Shown: positions 29,458 through 38,474 of the stretch, piece by piece
Layout: each line of letters begins with the position of its first letter
How positions within the stretch are numbered: position 1 is the stretch's first letter
NCBI RefSeq assembly: GCF_029910095.1
Contig: NZ_CP094526.1
Span: forward strand, 6,944,001 to 7,008,000
Direction of reading: 5' to 3'
DNA from: Bradyrhizobium sp. ISRA464
GTDB lineage: Bacteria; Pseudomonadota; Alphaproteobacteria; Rhizobiales; Xanthobacteraceae
Length of the DNA stretch: 64,000 nucleotides
Translations under genes and position numbers: made by a program
Notes under the pieces: generated by a model
Databases searched by the model: none
Seen by the model: only the letters and a program-made list of their open reading frames with translations
Told to the model about the DNA's origin: nothing

Positions 29458-29623
29458 TACACCAAGTACTTAATCCGGTCTTCGTTCGCCATCGAGGGAG
29501 CACCGCACCAGAAGTGCAGCACTGCGGCGTTGCCGAGTGGCGACTGAACCAATTTGATCACTCATCGCGTTTGGCTGCGCGTGGCTCATGATGACTGTCA
29601 CTTGGTTGAGCCTAGATTGCCGC

Positions 29624-30883
29624 CTATCCGGACCTTAGTAGCACCGCCGGATCCAAACGCGCGGCCCGCTCGGCGGGCAGAAGACCGAAGACAATGCCGA
29701 TGAAACTGGAGCAGGCGATCGCGATCAGCGCCATCCGTTCGTTGAACTCGATTGGCCAACCTAACGCGGAGGGGACGACGCGGGCACACCCATAGCCAAC
29801 GACGAGTCCCAACAAACCGCCGATCGTGCACAGCAGCACTGCCTCCAATAGAAACTGCCAGCGGATGTCTTGTGGCCGGGCGCCAAACGCCAACCGGATT
29901 CCGATCTCATTGATCCGTTCGGTGACCGATACAAGCATGATGTTCATCACGCCAATGCCGCCGACCAGCAGGGAGATTCCCGCAAGCGTGGACACCAGCA
30001 AGGTGAACTGGCGATAGGCCCGGTCGCGCGTCTGGGCGACCTGGATGAGGTTCTGAATGCTAAAATCGTCGGACTTGCGCCCCACGATCTTGTGACGCTG
30101 CCGCAGGACACGGGCAATCGCCGATTCTGCTGCTTGCATGGATTCAGCGGATTCGGTCTTCACGAGAATCGTATGCACCGCATCCGGGTTGGCCTGACTG
30201 CGTCCAACTGTGAAGATTTTCGCTGATGACAACGGAATGAACATGACGTCGTCCTGGTCTCGACCTGTGAAATCCTGGCCCTTCTCGGCAAGCACTCCGA
30301 TCACGAGGTAGGAGGAGCGTTCGATGCGCAGGAAGCGGCCAAGCGGGTCCCTGCCCCTGAACAGTTCGCGCGCCACGGTGCGGCCGATAACCGCGACTTT
30401 TGCAGCCGATGTAACGTGATCGTCGTTAAGGAGTTGACCTTCCGCGAGTCTCCAACCTCGCGCCTCGAAGAATTCGGGCGTCACACCGGCGACCAGGGTC
30501 GACCAGTTCAAGTCGCCCGATACTGTCGTCTTTTGCTCACCGACGAACGGTGCGGCAATGACAATGTCGGGCACCTCGCGGGCAATCGCCAGCGCATCGG
30601 CTGTCGTGAGCGAGAGGATGGTACCCGCCTGTTGGCGCACGCCCTGTGCGAGCTGCGCGCCAGGTTTCACAAGCAGCAGATTCGAGCCAAGCGAATTTAT
30701 CTGCTTCGAGATTTCGGCACGCGCCCCTTCCGCCACCGCAACCACAATCACGACAGCAGCGATACCGATGACAATGCCGGTCACGGCGAGAATCGAGCGC
30801 AATATGTGCGCACGCACCGACCGAAACGCCAGATAAACATAGCTGAGCGATCGCATTGGAGCCCTACGCTGGTCACAATTCAT
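29624..30883 (-). CDS. MacB-type ABC transporter permease
   Basis: From the ATG at 30883, which overlaps the ATPase stop as ATGA, the protein is 419 residues; another start at 30856 is possible. TM1 is near residues 28-50 ([24 protein letters not shown]), followed by a large periplasmic MacB_PCD domain (about 60-285). Three further membrane segments of the FtsX type follow ([31 protein letters not shown] is the signature). It works as a dimer with the ATPase and adaptor as a tripartite efflux or secretion pump. Confidence 0.92.
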   Translation of the reverse strand: MNCDQRRAPMRSLSYVYLAFRSVRAHILRSILAVTGIVIGIAAVVIVVAVAEGARAEISKQINSLGSNLLLVKPGAQLAQGVRQQAGTILSLTTADALAIAREVPDIVIAAPFVGEQKTTVSGDLNWSTLVAGVTPEFFEARGWRLAEGQLLNDDHVTSAAKVAVIGRTVARELFRGRDPLGRFLRIERSSYLVIGVLAEKGQDFTGRDQDDVMFIPLSSAKIFTVGRSQANPDAVHTILVKTESAESMQAAESAIARVLRQRHKIVGRKSDDFSIQNLIQVAQTRDRAYRQFTLLVSTLAGISLLVGGIGVMNIMLVSVTERINEIGIRLAFGARPQDIRWQFLLEAVLLCTIGGLLGLVVGYGCARVVPSALGWPIEFNERMALIAIACSSFIGIVFGLLPAERAARLDPAVLLRSG

Positions 30884-31575
30884 GCGCTGTCGCAACGTCC
30901 CGAGTCGCCAACGACGACGCCGTCCCGAAGCCGGATCGTGCGCCGCGCGCAGCCCGCGACCTCGGGGTCGTGGGTCACAAGCACGACGGTAAGCGCGGCG
31001 CGCTGCAGCTCGCGGAGGAGCGCGAGAATGGCATCGCGCGTGCTTGTGTCCAGCGCCCCGGTCGGCTCGTCGGCCAAGAGAAGGTCGGGACCGTTGACGA
31101 TCGCCCGTGCGATTGCAACACGCTGCTGCTCGCCCCCCGAGAGCTGGGAAGGCATATGGTGCATCCGGGCGCCGAGACCGACCTCTTCGAGGACAGCACG
31201 CGCCTTCGCAGCCGGATTCCGCAGCGGTTCGCGTCGATAGAACAGCGGTAACGCGACATTCTCGAGCGCGGTCAGGCGCGGTAGCAAATTGAAGTTTTGA
31301 AAGACGATGCCGATGCGCCGATTTCGCAGCTCGCTCAAGCGGCTTTTCGACTGCGCAAACACACTTTCGCCGTGGAGAAGGTACCGCCCGCGCGTGGGTT
31401 GGTCGAGGCAGCCCAGGATCGACAGCAAGGTCGATTTTCCCGATCCAGACGGACCCACGACGGCGACGAAATCCCCGCGATCGATCTCCAGACAGACATC
31501 CGATAATGCGTGAACGGCTTGGTCACCGAGCCGGTGCAGCTTGTGGACGTGATCGAGTGTGACGAGCAGGCTCAT
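30880..31575 (-). CDS. MacB/LolD-type ABC transporter ATP-binding protein
   Basis: A 231-residue ATPase with Walker [12 protein letters not shown]-loop [19 protein letters not shown], signature [15 protein letters not shown], Walker [13 protein letters not shown] and the switch His in LVTHDPEVA. The LolD/MacB class has this signature. It lies between the adaptor and permease genes, with a 28-bp gap to the former and an ATGA overlap with the latter. Confidence 0.96.
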   Translation of the reverse strand: MSLLVTLDHVHKLHRLGDQAVHALSDVCLEIDRGDFVAVVGPSGSGKSTLLSILGCLDQPTRGRYLLHGESVFAQSKSRLSELRNRRIGIVFQNFNLLPRLTALENVALPLFYRREPLRNPAAKARAVLEEVGLGARMHHMPSQLSGGEQQRVAIARAIVNGPDLLLADEPTGALDTSTRDAILALLRELQRAALTVVLVTHDPEVAGCARRTIRLRDGVVVGDSGRCDSA

Positions 31576-31603
31576 GCGCTAACCGGCCGGGCGGCTCCAA
31601 TTC

Positions 31604-32776
31604 TCAGGGTTTACTCCGGTAACCGATGGCGACCCGCTCGCCGATTTTGAGATCTGGCGACATGATCTGGGTCAGTGAATCCCCGGTAGCGCCCAATGAC
31701 ACGACCGCAGGCGCCAGATGGCCCGACTTGGCGCGGACCCAGATCACGCCCTTACCGGGGGCGGGATTGTCTGGACGGTCGTGGGTCGGCCGAAAACTCA
31801 GCGCAGCGTTGGGAACGACCATCACGTCCTGTCGCTCCTGAACCACGATGTGGACGTCAGCCGTCATCCCCGGAAGCAACAAGCCATCGGGGTTGGGCGC
31901 CGAAATCATCACTGTATAGGTCACCACGTTTTGCACCATCTGTGCCGCCTTTCGGATCTCAAGCACGCGACCTTCGAACGCGCGGCCTGGATAGGAATCG
32001 ACGCTGAACAAGGCGCGCTGCCCGGTTCGGACGGCGCCGATATCGGCCTCGCTGACGGATGCACTAACGCGCATGTCCGAAAGATCGCGCGCGATCGTGA
32101 ACAATGTCGGCGCCTGCAGGCTCGCAGCCACCGTTTGGCCAAGCTCCACGCTCCGTCGAATGACAACCCCATCGATCGGAGACTTGATGGTGCTTCGTTC
32201 CAGATCGAGCCGCGCCCGTTCGAGCGAAGCGCGCGCAGCCATGACTCCGGCCGCCCGCATCTGCTCGCCTGCCTTGGCGGCGGACACTTCCGAGGCGTGC
32301 GACCGGGCCGCCATCTGTGCGCGCTCGGCGTCGCGCTGCGAAACACTGCCGTTCCTGCTGAGCGTGCTCTTGATCTGAAGATCGCGCAGGGCGTCATCGT
32401 GGCGCGCCTGTGCGCCCTCGACGGCGGCCTTGGCCTCCTCGTGCTGGGCCAGCGCGATCGCCAACGCGGCTTCCGCTTCCCTGACCTGGACTTCAAACGT
32501 CGCGCTGTCGAGCGCGGCGAGCGGCTCGCCGGCCCTGACGCGGGAATTGTGGTCAGCCATCAGTTTCGCGACCTGACCCGACAGCTGGGAGCTGACCTCG
32601 ACCGTGTCAACCGCTTCGAGCGTTCCGGAGGCGGTGACATTCTGAACGACGTTGTCGCGGGCGATGCTGACATAGCGCAACTCGTCGCGATCGTCCCCGA
32701 TTGCGGAGACCGAATTGTCCGGGGCCCACAGCGGATAAGTGACCGCAATCGCCACAACTCCCAGCGCTACACGCAC
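31604..32776 (-). CDS. MacA-like periplasmic adaptor (HlyD/RND family)
   Basis: A 390-residue membrane fusion protein with a GTG start. The N-terminal hydrophobic anchor (ALGVVAIAVTYPLWA) is followed by the lipoyl-like half SSQLSGQVAKLMADHNSRVRAGEPLAALD, a long coiled-coil hairpin (about residues 90-185, rich in Ala, Glu and Arg), and the second lipoyl half STIKSPIDGVVIRRSVELGQTV. A beta-barrel and membrane-proximal domain complete it. It bridges the ABC permease to an outer-membrane channel, which is not encoded here. It is the first gene of the three-gene operon. Confidence 0.93.
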   Translation of the reverse strand: MRVALGVVAIAVTYPLWAPDNSVSAIGDDRDELRYVSIARDNVVQNVTASGTLEAVDTVEVSSQLSGQVAKLMADHNSRVRAGEPLAALDSATFEVQVREAEAALAIALAQHEEAKAAVEGAQARHDDALRDLQIKSTLSRNGSVSQRDAERAQMAARSHASEVSAAKAGEQMRAAGVMAARASLERARLDLERSTIKSPIDGVVIRRSVELGQTVAASLQAPTLFTIARDLSDMRVSASVSEADIGAVRTGQRALFSVDSYPGRAFEGRVLEIRKAAQMVQNVVTYTVMISAPNPDGLLLPGMTADVHIVVQERQDVMVVPNAALSFRPTHDRPDNPAPGKGVIWVRAKSGHLAPAVVSLGATGDSLTQIMSPDLKIGERVAIGYRSKP

Positions 32777-32976
32777 CAGAAGGCTTCGAGGGAAATTCGG
32801 CTGATTGTCCGTGCGAATGGTGATCTCGCCGCGCTAGCTGATGCGGTGCTCCATTTTAAGGATAGGCGTAGCCGCCGTTCGTTCCAGTGCCGCAGGCGGC
32901 GCGCGGCGTCTCAGAGAGATTGAGACATATGCGCGCGCCGCCGCGGGCGCGATCCGAAGCGATCGCCGTGGTTGGA

Positions 32977-33336
32977 TCAGGGTATGATAACCGCCGTATG
33001 CGGACTGTTGGCTGAGGGCGCCGTCTTTCCGGCCGTGACCGGTGGAGGGGTCTTCAGGGTGCCGTTGCCGGGATTGGCATTCGTGTTGGGCTGCGTGAAG
33101 TGGTTCGTAAGTAACGACCCCATTTCGACCGCCGGGGTGGTATGATCTGCACCGGACAGCGGGCTTCCCTGACCCGGCACGGTGTCGGCTGACCGTCCAT
33201 TGGTTTTGACGAACGGGTTGCTGGAGGTCGTCAGGCCGCCGGCACCTACCGCCGTGAACAAGTGGTCGGATGCTTGGCCGGGGCAAGTGCCCGCAAGCAA
33301 CGATACGCCTGCTGCGATGATTGCGAGTTTTCTCAT
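32977..33336 (-). CDS. Small secreted Gly/Thr/Pro-rich hypothetical protein
   Basis: The start at 33336 (GAGGAG six bases upstream; ATG at 33339 is an alternative) gives 119 residues. Residues 1-22 are a signal peptide (MRKLAIIAAGVSLLAGTCPGQA). The mature part is low complexity, rich in Thr, Pro, Asn and Gly, with no Cys and no recognised domain. It is a probable periplasmic or surface protein of unknown role. It lies 200 bp upstream of the MacAB-like operon on the same strand and could be exported or assembled by it, but this is only positional. Confidence 0.65.
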   Translation of the reverse strand: MRKLAIIAAGVSLLAGTCPGQASDHLFTAVGAGGLTTSSNPFVKTNGRSADTVPGQGSPLSGADHTTPAVEMGSLLTNHFTQPNTNANPGNGTLKTPPPVTAGKTAPSANSPHTAVIIP

Positions 33337-33339
33337 CAT

Positions 33340-34122
33340 CAACTCCTCTTCGTTAGCGTTCGCCAAAGGCGCCAAGTTTGTCGACTTGCGCCGAACGCTT
33401 GAATGCAGTTGATCTCCAGCGGTTCCTAATTTTTCGCGGAATGACGCTCGATATTCTCGATCATGAATGAGTTAGTTTCTGACAGGGAAGTCAGAATCGT
33501 CAAAATTGCGACGATCGTTCGGCTGAAAGTTGGTCCCCCTGCGCCCTTTGCTCTGTCGCTCATAACGGTCTCGCAACCAACGAAGCCAGACCACGCTCAG
33601 AAAATCACCCACCCTCTTGAGCCCCGCGAGCCTCGCCTTGCCGATATCACGGTTCTGGTAGATCGTCGCGATCTTCGCATTGGGCAGCGAGACGGCGAGC
33701 GGCAAGATCTCGTCTGTTGGAAAGGTCGATTGTCCATGCGGCGCTCGCCTCGATGACCACGTCCTGACTGAGAACATGATTCATGCTCCACACGTCCATG
33801 CGGCGCAGGCGCGCGATGGAATTTGCCGATGAAGGCGAAGGAAGACCGCCCCCTATTCCGCCCCTGAGAAAGCCGGCCGCAGGCTTGTGGAGCACGCCAG
33901 GACCTTTGAGTCGGATCAGGACGCGAGGATATACATCGAGATGGTTCAATCCGGCTACAATCTCTCATTCCAATCGTGGATGCGGCGGTCTTATCGCAAG
34001 GACGGGCGTGCGCCTTATCGTCGAACGCCCAATCAACGATTACTATGCTTCTGGCTCGCCCCGATAGCGGTCGCCTAAAATTCGTATAGATTGAGGGTCA
34101 TTTCACTGCTCCGGGAACTTCG
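33340..34122. other. 780-bp region without a convincing gene
   Basis: A minus-strand frame at 33472-33777 contains LPNAKIATIYQNRDIGKARLAGLKR and WLRWLRDRYER, which look more protein-like than average shadow frames. A second minus frame (33647-33949) has MDVWSMNHVLSQDVVIEAS. They may be fragments of one decayed gene. The region also contains 15 bases identical to the tRNA-derived repeat (CGCTCATAACGGTCT, near 33547). No function can be assigned. Confidence 0.35.
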
Positions 34123-35577
34123 ATGCGGTCTCTTTGGTCGCGACTGCTAGCACTCTGGATCATGCTGGTCCTGTCGGGAGCGGCGACCGCCTATCTCCTG
34201 TTCGAGTCCTTTCAGCAGACAGCGGACGCGCGCGTTGCGCGCTCGGAGGAGTTGGCCGCACGGGCCTGTCGGGACATCGCCGACCGCTACCAATTCTTCG
34301 TTTCCGGTTGGAGCGGCGGGCGGATCGACGATCGGCTGAAGCAGGAGCTAACAACACTGGTTCAGGTCGCGCTCTCCAGCGCTACCGGCGTCGAGGGCGG
34401 CATCTGGCAAGCCGATGCGGGCTCGCTCGCCTACGCCTTCCCTTCCTACGAGGGTACAGGTCCGAAGACCGATCTTCCGGCCGCGGAGCTGAACACGATC
34501 CGCGACGTCAACGCCGAAGCCTTGCGTTCGGGGCGGCCGGCCGGCCTGCGGAAGCCGGCGCGATCGCAAGTCCTGCTGGTGCACGCCTGCCCGCTGCGCG
34601 GACCGCTGCCGAGCACCACGGCCTGGACCATGACGCGCACCTTCACAGCCGAGGGGCCCGCGTATACTCAACTGCTGACTGGACTGCTTGTGCTTGCACT
34701 CACCATCTTCGGCTCGGCGATCTGGCTCGCACGTGTGCTGTTCTCTTGGTCGCGGAAGATCGCGGTGCTGGAGCAGGCGTTGGGCAAGAGCGAAAGCGGG
34801 TCGGTCGACCTTCCAAAGCTTCCGCGTACGGGCGAGCAGGAGCTCGACCGGCTGGTCGATGCGTTGAATCAAACCGGCGAACGGCTCGCGCTGGAGCGGC
34901 GCCGCGCAAGCACAGCCGAACGTCTCGCGGCCGTCGGGCGGCTGTCGGCAGGGCTTGCTCACGAGATCCGCAACCCCATCGCGGCGATGCGGCTCAAGGC
35001 GGAAAACGCACTTGCCGCAAGCGATGACGCTCGCAAGAAAACTGCTCTGGAAGCGATCCTCAAGCAGGTCGCGCGGCTGGACGCGCTGCTGCGTAATCTG
35101 TTGCAGATGACCCAGGCTGGCGAGCTCAAGCCGACGGATGTCGACCTTGCTTCGTTCCTGCAAGCAACGATCGAGCCTCACCAGGAGCTGGCGGCGGCCA
35201 ACGGCTTGTCGCTCGGGGCTGAAACTCCGGAGCCGAGCAACCCAATACCTCGCTTTGACCCGTTCCAGATGCAGCGGGCCCTCGACAATCTGATCCTGAA
35301 CGCGATCCAGAATACGTCCCCCGGCGGACGCATCGTCGTGGATGCCGTGCGACGGAAGGACAAGTTGCTGCTATGCGTGACCGACAACGGTGCAGGCGTG
35401 AGCGAGGAGATGCGCGAGCGCCTGTTCGAGCCCTTCGCAACGGCGCGCACCGAGGGGACTGGGCTCGGACTTGCCATCGTGCGAGAAATCGCGCGTGCTC
35501 ACCGCGGGGAAGCACGCCTTGCGCACACCGACCGCGGCGCGAAGTTTGAGATCGAGGTGCCATGGCAAACGTCCTGA
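34123..35577 (+). CDS. Two-component sensor histidine kinase
   Basis: A 484-residue inner-membrane kinase. TM1 is at about 5-27 (LLALWIMLVLSGAATAYLLF), with a periplasmic sensor of about 160 residues. TM2 is near 188-212 (LLTGLLVLALTIFGSAIWLA), followed by a HAMP-like linker. The H-box is GLAHEIRNPIAAMRLK near residue 285; ATPase motifs are NLILNAIQNT, DNGAGV and GTGLGLAIV. It has no receiver. Its stop overlaps the start of the NtrC-type regulator by 16 bases, so the two form a cognate pair. Confidence 0.94.
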   Translation: MRSLWSRLLALWIMLVLSGAATAYLLFESFQQTADARVARSEELAARACRDIADRYQFFVSGWSGGRIDDRLKQELTTLVQVALSSATGVEGGIWQADAGSLAYAFPSYEGTGPKTDLPAAELNTIRDVNAEALRSGRPAGLRKPARSQVLLVHACPLRGPLPSTTAWTMTRTFTAEGPAYTQLLTGLLVLALTIFGSAIWLARVLFSWSRKIAVLEQALGKSESGSVDLPKLPRTGEQELDRLVDALNQTGERLALERRRASTAERLAAVGRLSAGLAHEIRNPIAAMRLKAENALAASDDARKKTALEAILKQVARLDALLRNLLQMTQAGELKPTDVDLASFLQATIEPHQELAAANGLSLGAETPEPSNPIPRFDPFQMQRALDNLILNAIQNTSPGGRIVVDAVRRKDKLLLCVTDNGAGVSEEMRERLFEPFATARTEGTGLGLAIVREIARAHRGEARLAHTDRGAKFEIEVPWQTS

Positions 35578-36929
35578 TTGTCGATGATGACCCTGCCTTG
35601 CGCGAGGGCCTCGTCGAGGCATTGAGCGACCTCGGCCACACGCCGCAAACGGCTTCCTCGGGGCGCGAAGGCCTCGCCGCGCTGTCCGAGACAGTGGACG
35701 CGGTGCTGCTCGATCTCAAGATGCCAGGCATGGATGGCATCGAGGTGCTGCGCCGCATCCGCGCGCAGGAGAACCCGCCCGCGGTGGTGGTGCTGACCGC
35801 GTTTGCGAGCGCCGAAAACACCATCGAGGCCATGCGGCTCGGCGCCTTCGACCATCTCACCAAGCCGATCGGACGCGATGAGTTGAAGACCCTGCTGGAG
35901 CGCCTGCCCTCACGGCGACGGCCGATCGCGGCGGCAAGCAAGGGCAGCCTCGATACCCTGATCGGACCGAGCGAGGGCATGCGGCGTGTGCAGAAGGCGA
36001 TCGGGCTTGCCGCCGACAGCCAGGCGACGGTGCTCATCCTCGGCGAAACCGGAACCGGCAAGGAGCTGGTGGCGCGCGCACTGCACGTGCACAGCCAGCG
36101 CAAGGACGGGCCCTTCATCGCCGTCAACTGCGCTGCGATCCCGCCGGACCTGCTCGAAAGCGAACTGTTCGGGCATGTGAAGGGCTCGTTCACCGGTGCG
36201 ACCAGCGACCGCTCCGGCGCCTTCCGCGACGCCGACAACGGCACGCTGTTTCTCGACGAGATCGGCGATATGCCGCTTGCGATGCAGGCGAAGATCCTGC
36301 GGGTGCTGCAGGAGCGGATGATGACGCCGGTCGGTGGCAGGCCGGTCCGGACCACCGCGCGGGTCGTTACCGCAACTCACCGCGACTTGCCAAAGCTTGT
36401 GGCGGCCGGCGAGTTTCGCGAAGACCTCTACTATCGCCTCAATGTCGTTCCCATCGCGATCCCGCCGCTGCGCGAGCGGTCATCCGATATCGTGCCGCTC
36501 GCCGAGCACTTCGTTTCGCTGTTGGTCTCTTCGGAACAACCGGTCAAACAGCTCGGTAGCGGCGCGATCGACAAACTCAGGCGTTACAGCTGGCCCGGCA
36601 ATGTCAGGCAATTGCGCAATGTCATCGAACGGGCCTGTGTGCTGACCAGAAGCCATACCATCGACGCGGACGATATCGACACCAGCGCCGGGGAAATTCG
36701 CCCGGTTGCGACCGCGCTTCCCGGGAGCGATTTGCCGGCGGCGGTCGCCCAGCTTGAGGAAGCGATGATCCGCGAGGCGCTGGACGCCTGCGGCGGGAAC
36801 CGCACCGAGGCGGCGCGGCGTCTCAACATCAACCGCCAGCTTCTCTACACCAAGATGCAGCGTTACGGCCTGACCGGCAGCGATGCGTCAGGAAATCCGA
36901 CATCCGCCGTCGGAAAAGACGACGGCTAA
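35562..36929 (+). CDS. NtrC-family sigma-54-dependent response regulator
   Basis: A 455-residue activator in three parts. The receiver (about 1-115) has the phospho-acceptor Asp in VLLDLKMPGMDG. The AAA+ domain (about 135-370) has Walker A GETGTGKE, the sigma-54 contact loop GSFTGA in place of GAFTGA, Walker B TLFLDEIGDMP and the R-finger region. A Fis-type helix-turn-helix lies at the C-terminus (ACGGNRTEAARRLNINRQLLYTKM). It is coupled to the upstream kinase. A near-consensus sigma-54 promoter lies 48 bp downstream, so the adjacent operon is the evident target. Confidence 0.95.
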   Translation: MANVLIVDDDPALREGLVEALSDLGHTPQTASSGREGLAALSETVDAVLLDLKMPGMDGIEVLRRIRAQENPPAVVVLTAFASAENTIEAMRLGAFDHLTKPIGRDELKTLLERLPSRRRPIAAASKGSLDTLIGPSEGMRRVQKAIGLAADSQATVLILGETGTGKELVARALHVHSQRKDGPFIAVNCAAIPPDLLESELFGHVKGSFTGATSDRSGAFRDADNGTLFLDEIGDMPLAMQAKILRVLQERMMTPVGGRPVRTTARVVTATHRDLPKLVAAGEFREDLYYRLNVVPIAIPPLRERSSDIVPLAEHFVSLLVSSEQPVKQLGSGAIDKLRRYSWPGNVRQLRNVIERACVLTRSHTIDADDIDTSAGEIRPVATALPGSDLPAAVAQLEEAMIREALDACGGNRTEAARRLNINRQLLYTKMQRYGLTGSDASGNPTSAVGKDDG

Positions 36930-36976
36930 ACGACCGCAGCTCCCGCTAACTCCTTCAGAAACAAGCGCTTCGGCCT

Positions 36977-36992
36977 TGGCACGCCGATTGCT
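36977..36992 (+). promoter_or_regulatory. Sigma-54 (RpoN) promoter
   Basis: TGGCAC-GCCGA-TTGCT matches the consensus TGGCAC-N5-TTGCW exactly, with GG (36978-36979) and GC (36990-36991) at the required spacing. The predicted transcript start is near 37003, about 37 bp before the next ATG. A palindrome GGCGAC-CA-GTCGCC at 37007-37020 lies in the 5' leader. The upstream gene encodes a sigma-54 activator. Confidence 0.88.
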
Positions 36993-37039
36993 GAACCTTT
37001 CGCATTGGCGACCAGTCGCCACTCGGAAGGAGCTTGATC

Positions 37040-37753
37040 ATGAAGATGACATCGACACGGATGCGCACGCTTGCGTGCGCGTTCCTCGCCGCCACGGCCG
37101 GCTGCGCCGGCGCAAGCGCTTATTCGCAGACGATGGGTTCGGTCTGGGACTCTTCTCAACTGCCGGAGTCGCGCGGCCGGGTGAAGCAATACACGTTGAC
37201 GCCGCGCGGCGACGTTGACGGGCTGATCCTGACCGACGGCACGGAAGTGAAGCTGCCGCCGCATCTCTCGGCCCAGGTCGTCTATACGATCCGACCGGGC
37301 GACGAGGTTTCGATTCGCGGCATGCGCGCCCGGGCCATTCCGCTTGTCGATGCGGCTTCCGTCACCAATGTCGCAACCGGCAGGAGCGTGGCCGACAACG
37401 GGCCACCGCGAGGGCCCGAGCGGGGCGGCACGCAACAGACCTTCAACGGCCGGATCGCCGCGGCGCTGCACGGCAAGCGCGGCGAAGTGAACGGCGCGTT
37501 GCTCGACGACGGCAGCCAGCTTCGCCTGCCTCCGCCGGAAGCCGAGCGCTTCGCGGACTGGCTGCAACCCGGGCAGATGGTTTCCGTACGCGGAGAGCTA
37601 CTCGACACCGGGCTGGGCAGGGTGGTCGACGTGCAAGCGATCGGCACTTCGCCTGGTCAGATGACCGAGCTCGACGGACCGCGTCCTCCGCGCGGCCCCA
37701 AGGGCGGTCCCGACCGCTTCGGACCGCCTCCGCCGCCTCCACCGCGCGGCTGA
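37040..37753 (+). CDS. Secreted OB-like repeat protein with Pro-rich tail, unknown function
   Basis: From the ATG at 37040 (GGAAGGAG upstream) the product is 237 residues. A signal peptide covers about 1-28 (TLACAFLAATAGCAGASA). Two modules follow: RGRVKQYTLTPRGDVDGLIL ... VSIRG, and NGRIAAALHGKRGEVNGALL ... VSVRG, each about 65-75 residues and beta-rich like an OB fold. The tail is Gly/Pro/Arg-rich and ends in a polyproline run. It is the first gene after a sigma-54 promoter, so it is probably induced by the adjacent two-component system. The next gene encodes a paralogue. Its function is unknown; ligand or polyanion binding is conceivable. Confidence 0.7.
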   Translation: MKMTSTRMRTLACAFLAATAGCAGASAYSQTMGSVWDSSQLPESRGRVKQYTLTPRGDVDGLILTDGTEVKLPPHLSAQVVYTIRPGDEVSIRGMRARAIPLVDAASVTNVATGRSVADNGPPRGPERGGTQQTFNGRIAAALHGKRGEVNGALLDDGSQLRLPPPEAERFADWLQPGQMVSVRGELLDTGLGRVVDVQAIGTSPGQMTELDGPRPPRGPKGGPDRFGPPPPPPPRG

Positions 37754-37800
37754 GTAAGACAGAGAATTCCAGAAGCCAACAGACCAGAGAGGAGAACAAC

Positions 37801-38421
37801 ATGCATTGGATCGATCCCGATTGCCTTCCGGAAGTGAAAGGCACCGTCGAACGCTTCGTTCTCAGCCCGCATGGCGAGATCGACGGCTTTGTCATCAACA
37901 GCGAGACGCGCCCGTCCGTCCTCGTCCACACGCCGCCACACATGGAGGCCGAGCTCACCCGCCACGTCAAGGCAGGCGACGTGGTCAGCGTCCGTGGCGC
38001 CCGGCCGCGCAAAGCCGATCTCGTCGCCGCGGTCGCAGTGATCACGACGAACGGAGCGCGCATTATCGACCAGGGACCAGGCCATGATCGCGAACATCCC
38101 AAGCTAGAGAAAAGGAAGATGTCGGCCGAGGGAGCGGTGCGACTCTCGCTGTTCGGCCCCAAGGGCGAGCTTCGCGGCGCGCTGCTCGCCGACGGCACGG
38201 TGATCCGTGTCGGTCCGAAGGAGGCTGAACAGGTTGCCAAGTTCCTTGCGCCGAACGCGAGGATCGCCGCGAGAGGCGACGGCGTCGAAACCAAGCACGG
38301 CAGCGTGCTGCATGCGAAGGAGATCGGCACCGACAGTGACGATCTGCGCCCGATCAAGGAGGCAAAGCCGAAGCCCAAGCACGAAGCAAAGCCCAAGCAC
38401 GATCAGGCCGCACGCGCCTGA
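37801..38421 (+). CDS. Cytosolic OB-like repeat protein, paralogue of the upstream secreted protein
   Basis: A 206-residue protein without a signal peptide. It carries two copies of the same module as its neighbour: KGTVERFVLSPHGEIDGFVI ... VSVRG and EGAVRLSLFGPKGELRGALL ... IAARG, with a Lys/Pro/His-rich tail (KPKPKHEAKPKH). The shared pattern G-x-[VI]-x-x-[FYL]-x-L-x-x-[RHK]-G-[DE]-[VIL]-x-G implies duplication. It lies 47 bp after the secreted paralogue, with an AGAGAGGAG ribosome-binding site. The basic tail could bind nucleic acid or metal. Function is unknown. Confidence 0.7.
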   Translation: MHWIDPDCLPEVKGTVERFVLSPHGEIDGFVINSETRPSVLVHTPPHMEAELTRHVKAGDVVSVRGARPRKADLVAAVAVITTNGARIIDQGPGHDREHPKLEKRKMSAEGAVRLSLFGPKGELRGALLADGTVIRVGPKEAEQVAKFLAPNARIAARGDGVETKHGSVLHAKEIGTDSDDLRPIKEAKPKPKHEAKPKHDQAARA

Positions 38422-38474
38422 GCCGGAGACGTGAAAAGAAATTGGCGGAATCACATCGAAGGTCGAGGGCGGAC

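Noticed and set aside
33547..33561. 15-base match to the tRNA-derived repeat (CGCTCATAACGGTCT)
   Set aside because: The match stops exactly before the T arm and no arm-type motifs flank it. It might be an old att remnant but is too short to call.
34134..35027. 297-residue frame on the plus strand inside the histidine kinase
   Set aside because: It is an alternative frame of the kinase gene, which carries all expected motifs in its own frame.
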